DNA of 64,000 bases, taken from Actinomycetes bacterium (GTDB lineage: Bacteria > Actinomycetota > Acidimicrobiia > Acidimicrobiales > JAMCPL01). The notes under the pieces are model-generated. The model did no database searches, was not told where the DNA came from, and saw only the letters and a program-made list of their open reading frames with translations. Location: NCBI GenBank assembly GCA_021816935.1, contig JAKAWR010000002.1, positions 67,039-131,038 of the forward strand. The letters are read 5' to 3'. The translations under genes were made by a program, and so were the position numbers. Shown one piece after another: positions 30,943 to 39,115 of the stretch (positions are counted from its first letter, which is position 1; the number at the start of each line of letters is the position of its first letter).

Positions 30943-31563
30943 TTAACCCGGCCGGCGAACCTGGAGCTGGGAAAGGAAAATCTCGTGGTTAAGCGCCTTC
31001 ACGGCTCTCTCGCCGATATTGGTGAACTGCAAACGGGTGAAGCGCCCGGCCGCTTCGAGTACCACGCCAGTCACCTCGAACTCCCCACTGTCGAGGGAAA
31101 ACGTGAGCCGGACAGTCTCGCCACCCGCGACTCCCCTGAGCCGCTCCAGCCGAGCTCCACCAGCGGAGATGTCGATCGTCTTCGTCTCTTCCACCGGTAA
31201 GCGCCCGCCGCCGGTTGAATCGATATACCTCGCGATCACCGGAACCCTGACACGGCCCCGCACCCAGGCACGCCGCTGCACCTCGGCGAACGGGCCGATG
31301 TCGGACAGCGCGGCCACGAACGGAGGGGGGTCGAAGATCTTGACCGCCAACGTCGCACTCGCCCGATACAGCGCCCCTTCCAGAACCACGTCGACGAATA
31401 CGCGACCACCGTCCATAGCGGGAAAGCAGCGATCGAAGCTCTCGATCCCGATACGATCGCCCTTCTCGACCCGGATTATGGCATCGGCAGTGTCGCCTCC
31501 GCCTTCTGGAGTCAAGATCACCCTCCTTCCGGCAAGATCCACCTCGTTTCGCTCCTGTAACAC
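30943..31563 (-). CDS. PilZ-domain c-di-GMP-binding protein (YcgR/MotI-like)
   Basis: A 206-residue protein with an N-terminal YcgR-N-like beta domain (residues 1-95). A PilZ domain follows whose c-di-GMP-binding motifs are visible: the Arg-rich QRRAWVRGRVRVPV and DISAGGARLERL. Such proteins slow or stop flagellar rotation when c-di-GMP is high. It is the last gene of the flagellar operon, 2 nt after flhB, which supports a motility role. No catalytic domain is attached. Confidence 0.88.
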   Translation of the reverse strand: MLQERNEVDLAGRRVILTPEGGGDTADAIIRVEKGDRIGIESFDRCFPAMDGGRVFVDVVLEGALYRASATLAVKIFDPPPFVAALSDIGPFAEVQRRAWVRGRVRVPVIARYIDSTGGGRLPVEETKTIDISAGGARLERLRGVAGGETVRLTFSLDSGEFEVTGVVLEAAGRFTRLQFTNIGERAVKALNHEIFLSQLQVRRPG

Positions 31564-31565
31564 AG

Positions 31566-32672
31566 CTATGCAACCATAGCGCTTGCGGACCGCCTGTGTA
31601 CGCTGCGTCCCCGCCGGAGAGCGTCGGGCATCGTCAACACGAAAGCGAGAAGGCGAGCCACCGCCACGTACAGCTCGAGCGGGATCTCTTCATCGAGCTC
31701 GCACGCCGCGTGCAGCGCGCGCGCCAGGGGTGGATCCTCCACCACCGGCACTCCATGGCGCTGCGCCTCCTCCCGTATCCGAAAGGCCAGCCAATCCTCT
31801 CCCTTGGCCACTACTCTGGGCGCGCAGCGCCTCTTCGGCTCGTACTTCACCGCGACGGCGATGTGGGTCGGGTTGGTAACCACCAGGTCGGCGGTCTTGA
31901 CCTTCGCCATCATCCTGGCCCGTGCCAGCCTGATCTGGCGCCTCCTGATCTCTTTGCGGGCTTCGGGAGGTGCCTGGTGCCGCCTGAACTCCTCCTTCGC
32001 TTCCGCCTTGGTCATCTTCAGGCTTTTCATGATCTGGCGCTTCTGATAGAGGTAGTCCACTACGCCGAACGCTAGGCAGGCTATCGCGACGTACCGGACA
32101 AAGAGAAGAATCTCCGTCGCCATGTACCCCACCACGATACCCAGCGAGACCGGTCGATTGCCCAGGAGGGTAGGCATGATCTGCCTCATCACGAACACGG
32201 CCACGCCCGCAACCACAGCGAACTGAACTACCTGCTGAGCAAGCTGCCAACCTACCTTCAGCGAGAAGAGTCGCTTGATCCCCTTGAACGGGTTGAACCT
32301 GCCGAAATCCGGCTTCATCGCCCCGGTGGCAAAGACGACGCGGACCTGCAGGAAGGTGGCGAATAGCGAGGAGGCGGCCACGATGGCGCCAATCGGGAGC
32401 GTGATCAGAACTACATCGGTCAGCGCCAGCTGAAACAATCCGATCGCCCGGGGGAGGCTCGGATGGGCCATCGCGGCTCCCGCAAGGTTCGTCAGGCCGG
32501 ATATCCTGCGCTCCGCGTTACCGAATGCTGCAGGCAGGAGGAAGGTTGCCGCAAGGAGAGAGAACCAGGAACCTATCTGGGTGGACTTAGCGATCTGGCC
32601 CAACTTGCGCGCCTCGCTCAGCTTGCGCGGGCTGGGCGGTTCGGTCTTGTCCGCGGCATCGCCGAAGGCCAT
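31566..32672 (-). CDS. flhB: Flagellar export protein FlhB
   Basis: A membrane component of the flagellar type III export gate that switches substrate class. It has the N-terminal DKTEPPSPRKLSEARKLGQIAKS signature, four membrane helices and a cytoplasmic domain with the autocleavage motif NPTH (about residue 266), then AVKYEPKRRCAPRVVAKGEDWLA. The intact NPTH predicts normal self-cleavage and hook-to-filament switching. It follows fliR by 70 bp. Confidence 0.95.
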   Translation of the reverse strand: MAFGDAADKTEPPSPRKLSEARKLGQIAKSTQIGSWFSLLAATFLLPAAFGNAERRISGLTNLAGAAMAHPSLPRAIGLFQLALTDVVLITLPIGAIVAASSLFATFLQVRVVFATGAMKPDFGRFNPFKGIKRLFSLKVGWQLAQQVVQFAVVAGVAVFVMRQIMPTLLGNRPVSLGIVVGYMATEILLFVRYVAIACLAFGVVDYLYQKRQIMKSLKMTKAEAKEEFRRHQAPPEARKEIRRRQIRLARARMMAKVKTADLVVTNPTHIAVAVKYEPKRRCAPRVVAKGEDWLAFRIREEAQRHGVPVVEDPPLARALHAACELDEEIPLELYVAVARLLAFVLTMPDALRRGRSVHRRSASAMVA

Positions 32673-32742
32673 TACCGGAACCTGGCCTTACTCCCAAGAG
32701 CCTCAACGGGCAGCATGCCAATAGCCGGGGCCATGGCGCGTC

Positions 32743-33507
32743 TCACCTAAGCAGCGACGACATGCCGGTGAGCATCCTCAGCACCATCTGCTCCACATAG
32801 CCGGGCAGGGTCCTGATCGCGAAGGTGATAAGCAGCAGGAGAAGGAGCACCTGGAAGGGCAGGCCCAGCCACCAGGCGTTGACCTGCGGCGCGGCCTTTG
32901 CGATCATGGCCATGATCATCTGCGCGACGAAGAGCACGGCAATGACCGGTGCTGCTATCTCCAGCGCCGCTACGAAGAAAGTGGCGGTCTCGGCGCCCAG
33001 TACCGACATGACCCTGCCCGACGAAGCCAGCGTCAATCCCGGCAGGTCGAAGGAGGTCATGAACCCCTTCACGAGCAACAGCACGCCACCCGATGTGAAC
33101 AGCAGGAGCAGCGAGACCTGCTCGAAGAAGTTCCCGATGAGCGGCGTCGGCGAGGTGTCCATCACGCTGACTGACGGCGGGAGGGCCATGCCCCCGAACA
33201 TGGTCATGATCCCGCCTGCCATAGTGAAAGACGAGATCAGGATGCGGACAGCCATCCCCAGAGCGAGGCCGGTGAACATCTGGATCCCGAGGGCTCCGAT
33301 GAAAGACGCGGTATCGGTGGGCAGCCCCGGGGATGCGGCGAGATGAGGTGCCTCCAGTAGCGCCAAGCCCGCTGCAATGCCAACCACGCCCTGAGGCGGG
33401 ATCACCTTCGACAGCGCGAAGGGTGGAACGAGGAACATCCACGATGCCGCCCTTACAAGAGCGAGCAGGAACGCCAGCAGCCATGCCGCATCAAGGTTTA
33501 TCTGCAT
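32743..33507 (-). CDS. fliR: Flagellar export gate protein FliR
   Basis: A 254-residue membrane protein with about six helices and the FliR pattern: ALVRAASWMFLVPPF at the N-terminus, GLALGMAVRILISSFTMAGG in the centre and LPFQVLLLLLLITFAIRTLPGYV near the end. It forms the export gate with FliP and FliQ. The length is usual. It is 17 bp after fliQ. Confidence 0.93.
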   Translation of the reverse strand: MQINLDAAWLLAFLLALVRAASWMFLVPPFALSKVIPPQGVVGIAAGLALLEAPHLAASPGLPTDTASFIGALGIQMFTGLALGMAVRILISSFTMAGGIMTMFGGMALPPSVSVMDTSPTPLIGNFFEQVSLLLLFTSGGVLLLVKGFMTSFDLPGLTLASSGRVMSVLGAETATFFVAALEIAAPVIAVLFVAQMIMAMIAKAAPQVNAWWLGLPFQVLLLLLLITFAIRTLPGYVEQMVLRMLTGMSSLLR

Positions 33508-33524
33508 GGCCCGTACCCTGGTCC

Positions 33525-33800
33525 CTAACCCGAGTTGATCAGGTGGGGAAGTTGGCCGAAGAGATTGTTTACATAGCCCACGAAGGTGAGGATCATCCAG
33601 TGGCCTGCGAATGCGACCACGACCGCTATGCCGAGAAGCTTCGGCACGAACGTCAGGCTGAAGTCCTGGAGCTGGGTAACCGACTGGAAGATCGAGATCA
33701 ATAGACCGATGCCGAGGCTGGCGAGCAGGATCGGCCCCGCCAGCTTGGCAGCCACCACCATGGTCTCCGTGGCTATGTGGATTACCTGCGTGTCAGTCAC
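33525..33800 (-). CDS. fliQ: Flagellar export gate protein FliQ
   Basis: A 91-residue protein with two membrane helices: VAAKLAGPILLASLGIGLLISIFQSVTQLQD, the family core, then FVPKLLGIAVVVAFAGHWMI. It assembles around FliP/FliR in the export gate. Confidence 0.93.
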   Translation of the reverse strand: MTDTQVIHIATETMVVAAKLAGPILLASLGIGLLISIFQSVTQLQDFSLTFVPKLLGIAVVVAFAGHWMILTFVGYVNNLFGQLPHLINSG

Positions 33801-33873
33801 TTACATATCCCCCGGTCGTCGTGCAGCCGCTCTGCCGCTTGGGCAGGCTCCCGCCCCGACCACGTCCCCGAGG

Positions 33874-34587
33874 TCATCTGAAGCTCACCACCAGTGCCTT
33901 CGTCAGCAATACCCACCCGTCCACCATCACGAAGAGGAGAAGGTTGAACGGCAACGCCACAAGGGTGGGCGGAAGCAGCATTATGCCCATCGACATGAGG
34001 GCCGAGGCCACTACCAGATTGATGACGAGAAACGGGAGCAGGAGCACGAAGCCGATGATGAAGCCGACCTTGAGCTGCGTTAGGAGGAAGGCCGGGATGA
34101 TCGCCGACAGCGACATTGCCATCGGGTTTGCTGGATTCTCCTTGGCCACGGAACTCGTCAACGCAAGCTCGTCCTTCCCCGTCTGCTTGAGCATCCAATG
34201 TTTCAAGGGGACCTGCGCCGCGTCGTATGCCTGACTGAAAGACTCCTTGCCGTGCAGGTAGGGCTGGAGGCCGACGTTGTTCATCTGGCTGAGCGTCGGC
34301 GCCATTATGAAGAGCGACAGGAACAGCGCCAGGCCGGCCAGTGCCTGAGCAGGGATGATCTGCTGGAGCCCGAGAGCATTCTGCGTGAGGCCGAGGACGA
34401 TGACCACCCGAACGAACCCCGTGAGAAGGATGAGAAGTGACGGCGCAAGCGTAAGAACGGTGATCCCCAACACGATGAGGATCGAGTCGCTCGGCTTGGA
34501 CAGCGACTTGCCGAAGTTGATCGTGATCGACGACGCCGCTATCAGCACACCGCCAACCGAGATCACAGGTGGTCTCCCCCGTTGCAT
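33874..34587 (-). CDS. fliP: Flagellar export gate protein FliP
   Basis: A 237-residue export-gate protein with a hydrophobic N-terminus and the family motifs LAPSLLILLTGFVRVVIVLGL, GLQQIIPAQALAGLALFLSLFIM and LLPPTLVALPFNLLLFVMVDGW. The ATG at 34587 abuts the inverted-repeat element at 34588-34745. The only SD-like sequence (GCTGAGG, 4 nt before the ATG) comes from the end of that element. A later GTG start is possible but would cut into the signal-like helix. Confidence 0.93.
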   Translation of the reverse strand: MQRGRPPVISVGGVLIAASSITINFGKSLSKPSDSILIVLGITVLTLAPSLLILLTGFVRVVIVLGLTQNALGLQQIIPAQALAGLALFLSLFIMAPTLSQMNNVGLQPYLHGKESFSQAYDAAQVPLKHWMLKQTGKDELALTSSVAKENPANPMAMSLSAIIPAFLLTQLKVGFIIGFVLLLPFLVINLVVASALMSMGIMLLPPTLVALPFNLLLFVMVDGWVLLTKALVVSFR

Positions 34588-34745
34588 AGAGCCTCAGCCG
34601 ATAGGGAGGTTGGACGAGACGGTCCGCTGTACTGCCGAAAGGAAGAACAGCGGCTCGTCCACGACAAGTATCGGTCCGCTGTACCGTCGAGAGGAAGGAG
34701 TGGCGAAGCGCTACTTCGCCCGGTATCCCTATCGGCTGAGGCTCT
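34588..34745. mobile_element. Small inverted-repeat (MITE-like) element between fliO and fliP
   Basis: A perfect 20-bp terminal inverted repeat, AGAGCCTCAGCCGATAGGGA at 34588-34607 and its complement at 34726-34745, encloses about 118 bp. Inside are two copies of GGTCCGCTGTAC/TGCCGAAAGGAAG-like sequence and a GGCGAAG - 5 nt - CTTCGCC hairpin (34702-34720). No ORF lies within. The left 34 bp recur at 11324-11357, and the core recurs at the pilD stop (23560) and in the hairpin at 10964. It interrupts an otherwise tight export-gate operon. Confidence 0.7.
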
Positions 34746-34756
34746 CGGATGCACAA

Positions 34757-35545
34757 CTATCTCCTGACGGTCATCTCGCGCAGGTGCTCGATGGCGTCCG
34801 CTATCCAGACGCCCTTCGGACCACCGAGTCCGCCCGCCATCGCACCCCCGTCCGGGTAGAGTGACTCGATCTCGGCCAGGTGAACGGATCCGCCGTCCGC
34901 CGAGGCGGCGCCGGGTCCGGTACTGTCCAGCTCCGCCAGGAGGCTGATGCTCTGCGGCGTGGTCCCGAGCAGCAATGTCCTGCCCTCTACCTCCACGAGA
35001 AGCAGGAAGGCGCCCTTGCCGAGCATTTGCCTGCCAAGTATCGTCATCCCGCCGTTCCTGCGGGGTCGTGTTGTCCCGCCCCCGGCTCTCGCTCTCGACC
35101 CGGTCCCCAGTGCAAGGCCGGAAAGAAGACCGCTTCCCGCCTTCGACCGCAAGAACTTCGACAGAAGCCACACGAAAAGGAGGATCACGCCAAGCGCCAT
35201 GATTACCTGGAGCAAGAGCCCCGGCAGGGACACCGTCGCCGGTGCCGCTGAGTGGACTGCCCCGGCCGCATGGTGAGCGGCCGTTGCCGCGTGGTGGACC
35301 GCACCTGATCCCGGCTTGGCTGCGGTGGTTGCCCCCGAGGGGGTCGAGCCGCCGGCACTCGCACTCGCCGCTCCGGGCGGGGATGCGGCACCGGCGGTAC
35401 TTGCAGCGGGCTGTGCGGGCGAGTGCAGTGCGGTCTCAGGCGTAGAGGCAGTTGACGCCGGCGTCGCCGGAGGCGTTGCGGCCGACGCCGTTGCCGGCGT
35501 CGTAGACGATACGGTTGCGGGGGGTACCGGCGCTGCGGCTGTCAT
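34757..35545 (-). CDS. fliO: Flagellar export protein FliO with long Ala/Thr/Pro-rich N-terminus
   Basis: FliO helps FliP assembly. The family part has one membrane helix (LPGLLLQVIMALGVILLFVWLLSKFLR) followed by the cytoplasmic GGMTILGRQMLGKGAFLLLVEVEGRTLLLGTTPQSISLLAEL. Before the helix are about 100 residues rich in Ala, Pro, Thr, Ser and His (AAHHAAGAVHSAAPATV), probably outside the membrane and disordered. FliO is weakly conserved; position between fliN and fliP plus the VEVEGR...LLLGTT motif support the call. Confidence 0.85.
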   Translation of the reverse strand: MTAAAPVPPATVSSTTPATASAATPPATPASTASTPETALHSPAQPAASTAGAASPPGAASASAGGSTPSGATTAAKPGSGAVHHAATAAHHAAGAVHSAAPATVSLPGLLLQVIMALGVILLFVWLLSKFLRSKAGSGLLSGLALGTGSRARAGGGTTRPRRNGGMTILGRQMLGKGAFLLLVEVEGRTLLLGTTPQSISLLAELDSTGPGAASADGGSVHLAEIESLYPDGGAMAGGLGGPKGVWIADAIEHLREMTVRR

Positions 35546-35547
35546 TC

Positions 35548-36042
35548 CTACTGACCTCCCGTGGCCGGCTGCTCACCCGCGAGCTCTGTAATCCGGATGC
35601 CCAACTCCTCGTCGACGACCACGACCTCCCCCTTTGCAAAGGGCGTGCCATTGACGAGCACGTCCACATCACTGCCTACCTGGCGATCCAGCTCCACTAT
35701 CGAGCCAATCCGCAGGTTGAGCAACTCCCTGACCAGCATCCTCGTGCGACCAAGCTCGGCAGTCAGCAACATCTCGACACCCTGGAGCACTGAGAGCGGC
35801 CTGGCAAGATCCGGACCCTCTCCCGCGCGCAGCGCCTGCGGGCCATGACCGGCGCCGGACGTCATCGGCTTGTCTCCGCTCGAGGCAGCGACGCCTGCCT
35901 GTCCGGCTTCGGCTACGACCGCATCCAGCGCGGATCCAGTAGCGTCCGATACCGCGCCCTCCGGGCCATCCGGGCCATCCGGCAACATGGCGGCCGGGCC
36001 GGGCACCGTGCCGGTCGCGCCGGCGATCTCGTCAGCCATCAT
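35548..36042 (-). CDS. fliN: Flagellar switch protein FliN
   Basis: The C-terminal SpoA domain (about residues 85-160) reads GVEMLLTAELGRTRMLVRELLNLRIGSIVELDRQVGSDVDVLVNG...VVVVDEELGIRITEL, typical of FliN of the C-ring. The first 80 residues are Gly/Ala/Asp-rich and unlike short FliN proteins. It follows fliM without a gap (stop at 36043, start at 36042). Confidence 0.93.
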   Translation of the reverse strand: MMADEIAGATGTVPGPAAMLPDGPDGPEGAVSDATGSALDAVVAEAGQAGVAASSGDKPMTSGAGHGPQALRAGEGPDLARPLSVLQGVEMLLTAELGRTRMLVRELLNLRIGSIVELDRQVGSDVDVLVNGTPFAKGEVVVVDEELGIRITELAGEQPATGGQ

Positions 36043-37110
36043 TCACTCTCCTTCCATATCGACAACAACACATGCCTGCCGCTTACCCTTCGACGTCGGC
36101 AGCACGAAGCAAAGGGGGATCCCTGCCGCTTCCATCTCGAGATGCCGGCCCGGTTCCTGGTGGAGCGGGATGACATCGCCGACCTTGATTCGCAGGAGTT
36201 CGTCAGAGTCGATCGGCACGCTCGGGAACCGGACGGACGTGTCGATGGGAATCTCGTAGAGCAGGACCTCGAGCTCCTGCCTGATGTCGCTCTCGGGGCC
36301 AAGCACCTGTGCCGCCTCGAGCCGGTCAAGGGCGTCCAGAATAGGCAGCATGACGTTGAGCGGCAGGCACAGCGTAAAGGATCCCGTAAGTCCCTCGCCG
36401 ATCTCGAGTGAGCACTCCACAATGAGGCACACTTCGTTTGGCTTGGCGATCTGGAGGAAGATAACGTTCGATACCTGCGTGACCGCGCCAAGATGCACGT
36501 TGAGAACAGGCGAGAGCGACGGCACGAACTCCGCGAAGAGCTCTCCGGCAAGCTGCCCGACGATGTGCTGCTCGATCTCGGTGAGGGGCCTCACCGGGAA
36601 CTGCCCCCAGCCTCCTCCGCCGAGACGGAAATCGACGAGCAGCATGGCGACATCGATGGGAACGTGCATGAGCACACGCCCCCCAAGGGGGATGAGCACC
36701 ACGCTTGCCAGGAAAGTGGCCTCGGGAAGCGACGCGGAGTACTCGTCCCAGCGGTACTGCTCCTGCGTCTTCACTGCTACGTGAGCAGGCGACCCCAGGC
36801 TGCTCGTCAAGGAAGCGGAGATGCGATGGGTGAGCGTCTCCAGGATGGGAATGAATCTCCGCAGCCTGGTCCGGTCCATCGCTTCACGATGGTAGAAGTC
36901 ATATCGTTTGACGACTCCGTTGCGGCCTGCGGCCAACCCGCCGCCTGCGGCATCGCCGGGGGCGACCTCTTCGCCTCGCTTGCCAACCGGGCCCGGCTGT
37001 CCCGCAGATTCCTCGACAGTCAGGTCGGAATGGTCCTCGCCTTCCTCGCCGCGCTCGGCAGGACTGCCACCCGCGTCCGCGACCTCTTCACCGTTCTCGA
37101 GAACCGTCAC
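36043..37110 (-). CDS. fliM: Flagellar switch protein FliM
   Basis: A 355-residue C-ring protein. The CheC-like middle domain starts at RFIPILETLTHRISASLTSSL and includes LTEIEQHIVGQLAGELFAEF. The C-terminal SpoA domain is LEVLLYEIPIDTSVRFPSVPIDSDELLRIKVGDVIPL. The N-terminus is a Gly/Glu-rich acidic stretch (ENGEEVADAGGSPAERGEEGED). I do not see the CheY-binding peptide (LSQ-x-EIDxLL) that normally opens FliM. Switch control may therefore differ, or the peptide is too diverged to see. The gene follows flgE after 136 bp; fliL and motAB, which often lie here, are absent from this spot. Confidence 0.92.
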   Translation of the reverse strand: MTVLENGEEVADAGGSPAERGEEGEDHSDLTVEESAGQPGPVGKRGEEVAPGDAAGGGLAAGRNGVVKRYDFYHREAMDRTRLRRFIPILETLTHRISASLTSSLGSPAHVAVKTQEQYRWDEYSASLPEATFLASVVLIPLGGRVLMHVPIDVAMLLVDFRLGGGGWGQFPVRPLTEIEQHIVGQLAGELFAEFVPSLSPVLNVHLGAVTQVSNVIFLQIAKPNEVCLIVECSLEIGEGLTGSFTLCLPLNVMLPILDALDRLEAAQVLGPESDIRQELEVLLYEIPIDTSVRFPSVPIDSDELLRIKVGDVIPLHQEPGRHLEMEAAGIPLCFVLPTSKGKRQACVVVDMEGE

Positions 37111-37246
37111 CGGAACCGCCGCCGCACAGTTGGTCTTCCGCGGGCATCCGCTGACGCACCCGTCTCCGGCTGCCTCGGTCGCCCTTCCAGAGGGTCTCTT
37201 GTCACGTCGTCGCGTACCTGTTCACAGTGCCTGGCCGCCCGGCTGC

Positions 37247-38566
37247 CTACGGCATGTTAATGATCGACTGCAGGTCGGTTGCGGTCGTGGTCACGACCTT
37301 CGTGTTGGCCTGGTAGTCGGTCTGGGCGATAATCAGGTCGGTAAGCTGGTTTGCCAGGTTCACGTTCGACATCTCGAGGCTGCCGCCGACAAGACTGCCG
37401 CGACCCCCGGTCAGCGGAGCGCCGATCAGCGCCTGGCCCGAGTTGGAGGAGGTTCCGTAGGCGTTGTTACCAAGCTCCTGGAGACCTCCCGGGTTGGCGA
37501 ACGTTGCAAGCGCCAGCTGGCCTACAGACATCGAGCGGCCGTTAGAGAAGGATCCGGTGACGGTCCCGTCCGAGCCTATGGAATAGGTCTGGAGGACACC
37601 CGCAGCGTTGCCGTCCTGGTTCAGCGCGCTGAAGGTATTCTGGTTGGCAAACTGGGTGACGTTGCCCACCGCATTGCTCGGCGGGAAGTCGACTGTCCAG
37701 GTGTCACTGGCCGGGAAGTAATACGGCGGCGACACCGGCATCGCATTGACCGAAACCTTGAAGCCCGTCCCGGGCGCACCGGTCACCCCACCGCCGCCGG
37801 TTATCGTGCTGATCTGGCCAGTGGTCGGATCGAATGTGATCGTCGCCGGAGTGGTGAACAGCTGGGTAGTACCGCCCGACGCGTTCGGCGTGGTCGCCGT
37901 CATCGTCCACTCATTCGCCGTACCGGTGACACCGGTCATGGTAAAGGTGACCGGCACCACGTTACCGAGCGAGTCGTATGCGTCGATGGTGGTCGTCTGG
38001 GTTGGAGCCGCCCCGGTCCCGGCCCAGGCTGGGAGGTTGCCTCCCATGGTGATGTTCGTGGTCGCCGATGCGAGCATAACCTCCCCGGTGGGGATCCTGA
38101 TAGCCGTGATCGGATTGGTGTTGTTGATCGCTCCCGTCGAGGTTGCCTGCCATCCCTGGATCAGGCCGCCCTCGGCCGTCACGAGATTGCCGTTCGCATC
38201 CAGGGTGAGCTGACCGTCCCTCGTGTAGACCTGATTCGCGCCCTGGATCGCCACGAGGTAGCCGCTACCCGAAATTGCCACGTCAGAAGACTGGTTGGTC
38301 TGCTCCATCGATCCCTGCTGGGTGGAGTGCAGCACCGCCGCAAGCCTCACACCCGAACCGACGGCAACAGGGTTGATCCCGCCGTTCACCGCCAGCCCGG
38401 CCGGCGCGCTCGCTCCCGATATCTGCTCGGCCAGCAAGTTGGCGAACACCGGATCCTCCGATTCGTATCCGACCGTATCCACATTGGCGATGTTGCTGCC
38501 GATCGTGTCGACGAAATCCTGGTTGGCCGCAATGCCCGACACCGCTGCCAGAAGTGATCTTTCCAT
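37247..38566 (-). CDS. flgE: Flagellar hook protein FlgE
   Basis: A 439-residue hook subunit with the rod/hook N-terminal motif SLLAAVSGIAANQDFVDTIGSNIANVDTVGY, a central FlgE domain (TTTIDAYDSLGNVVPVTFTM) and the C-terminal SNVNLANQLTDLIIAQTDYQANTKVV motif. Its size fits FlgE better than FlgF/FlgG. AAGGAGG lies about 10 nt before the ATG. It lies between flgD and fliM in the hook section of the operon. Confidence 0.93.
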   Translation of the reverse strand: MERSLLAAVSGIAANQDFVDTIGSNIANVDTVGYESEDPVFANLLAEQISGASAPAGLAVNGGINPVAVGSGVRLAAVLHSTQQGSMEQTNQSSDVAISGSGYLVAIQGANQVYTRDGQLTLDANGNLVTAEGGLIQGWQATSTGAINNTNPITAIRIPTGEVMLASATTNITMGGNLPAWAGTGAAPTQTTTIDAYDSLGNVVPVTFTMTGVTGTANEWTMTATTPNASGGTTQLFTTPATITFDPTTGQISTITGGGGVTGAPGTGFKVSVNAMPVSPPYYFPASDTWTVDFPPSNAVGNVTQFANQNTFSALNQDGNAAGVLQTYSIGSDGTVTGSFSNGRSMSVGQLALATFANPGGLQELGNNAYGTSSNSGQALIGAPLTGGRGSLVGGSLEMSNVNLANQLTDLIIAQTDYQANTKVVTTTATDLQSIINMP

Positions 38567-38685
38567 TTCTTCATATCCTCCTTACCTGTACACCTGCGCC
38601 GGAAGCTTCATTCTCGGGTGCTGTCCGGCTCGAACCCGTTCTGGTAGTAAAATCCACACACTTCACGTCACTTGCTCCCCCCCCA

Positions 38686-39102
38686 TCACGAGACCTGCGT
38701 AACCGCTGACAGGGGCACTTGAGTGCCGTTCACCGTGAGCACTGGACTGCCCCCCGACGAGAGCTGTATCGACGACACGGCACCCGATACCTTGCTGCCG
38801 TCCGAGAGGGTCGCCTGAACCTGTTTGCCGATCAGCCCGGACGCCGTCGACACCTGCAGCGCCTGCTGCTGCGCCTGGATGTCCTGCGACATCTGCGTCA
38901 CCATCTCGACCTGGGACAGTTCGGCACTCTGCTGCATCATGTTCGCTCCGCTCACGGGACTTAGCGGGTTCTGGTACTTGAGCTCTGCCACGAGGAGCTG
39001 CAGGAAGATATTTGGGTTCGCAAGCTGGCTTGCCGGGCTCGCCGCGGTCTGCTGCTGCGTTCCCGCGCCCTGCGTCGAAGAAGCCGGTGAAATGTAAGTC
39101 AT
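38686..39102 (-). CDS. flgD: Flagellar hook cap protein FlgD
   Basis: A 138-residue scaffolding protein with NIFLQLLVAELKYQNPLSPVSGANMMQQSAELSQVEMVTQM, the FlgD N-terminal signature, and a short second half (VQATLSDGSKVSGAVSSIQL). The larger FlgD Tudor/Ig-like domains are missing, as in other short Gram-positive forms. The ribosome-binding site GGAGG overlaps the end of fliK, so the two are coupled. Confidence 0.92.
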   Translation of the reverse strand: MTYISPASSTQGAGTQQQTAASPASQLANPNIFLQLLVAELKYQNPLSPVSGANMMQQSAELSQVEMVTQMSQDIQAQQQALQVSTASGLIGKQVQATLSDGSKVSGAVSSIQLSSGGSPVLTVNGTQVPLSAVTQVS

Positions 39103-39115
39103 GCTCGAATGCCTC

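Noticed and set aside
38386-38574. ATG 38574 directly after GGAGG upstream of flgE
   Set aside because: It opens a shadow frame; the FlgE signature begins at ATG 38566 in another frame with acceptable spacing.
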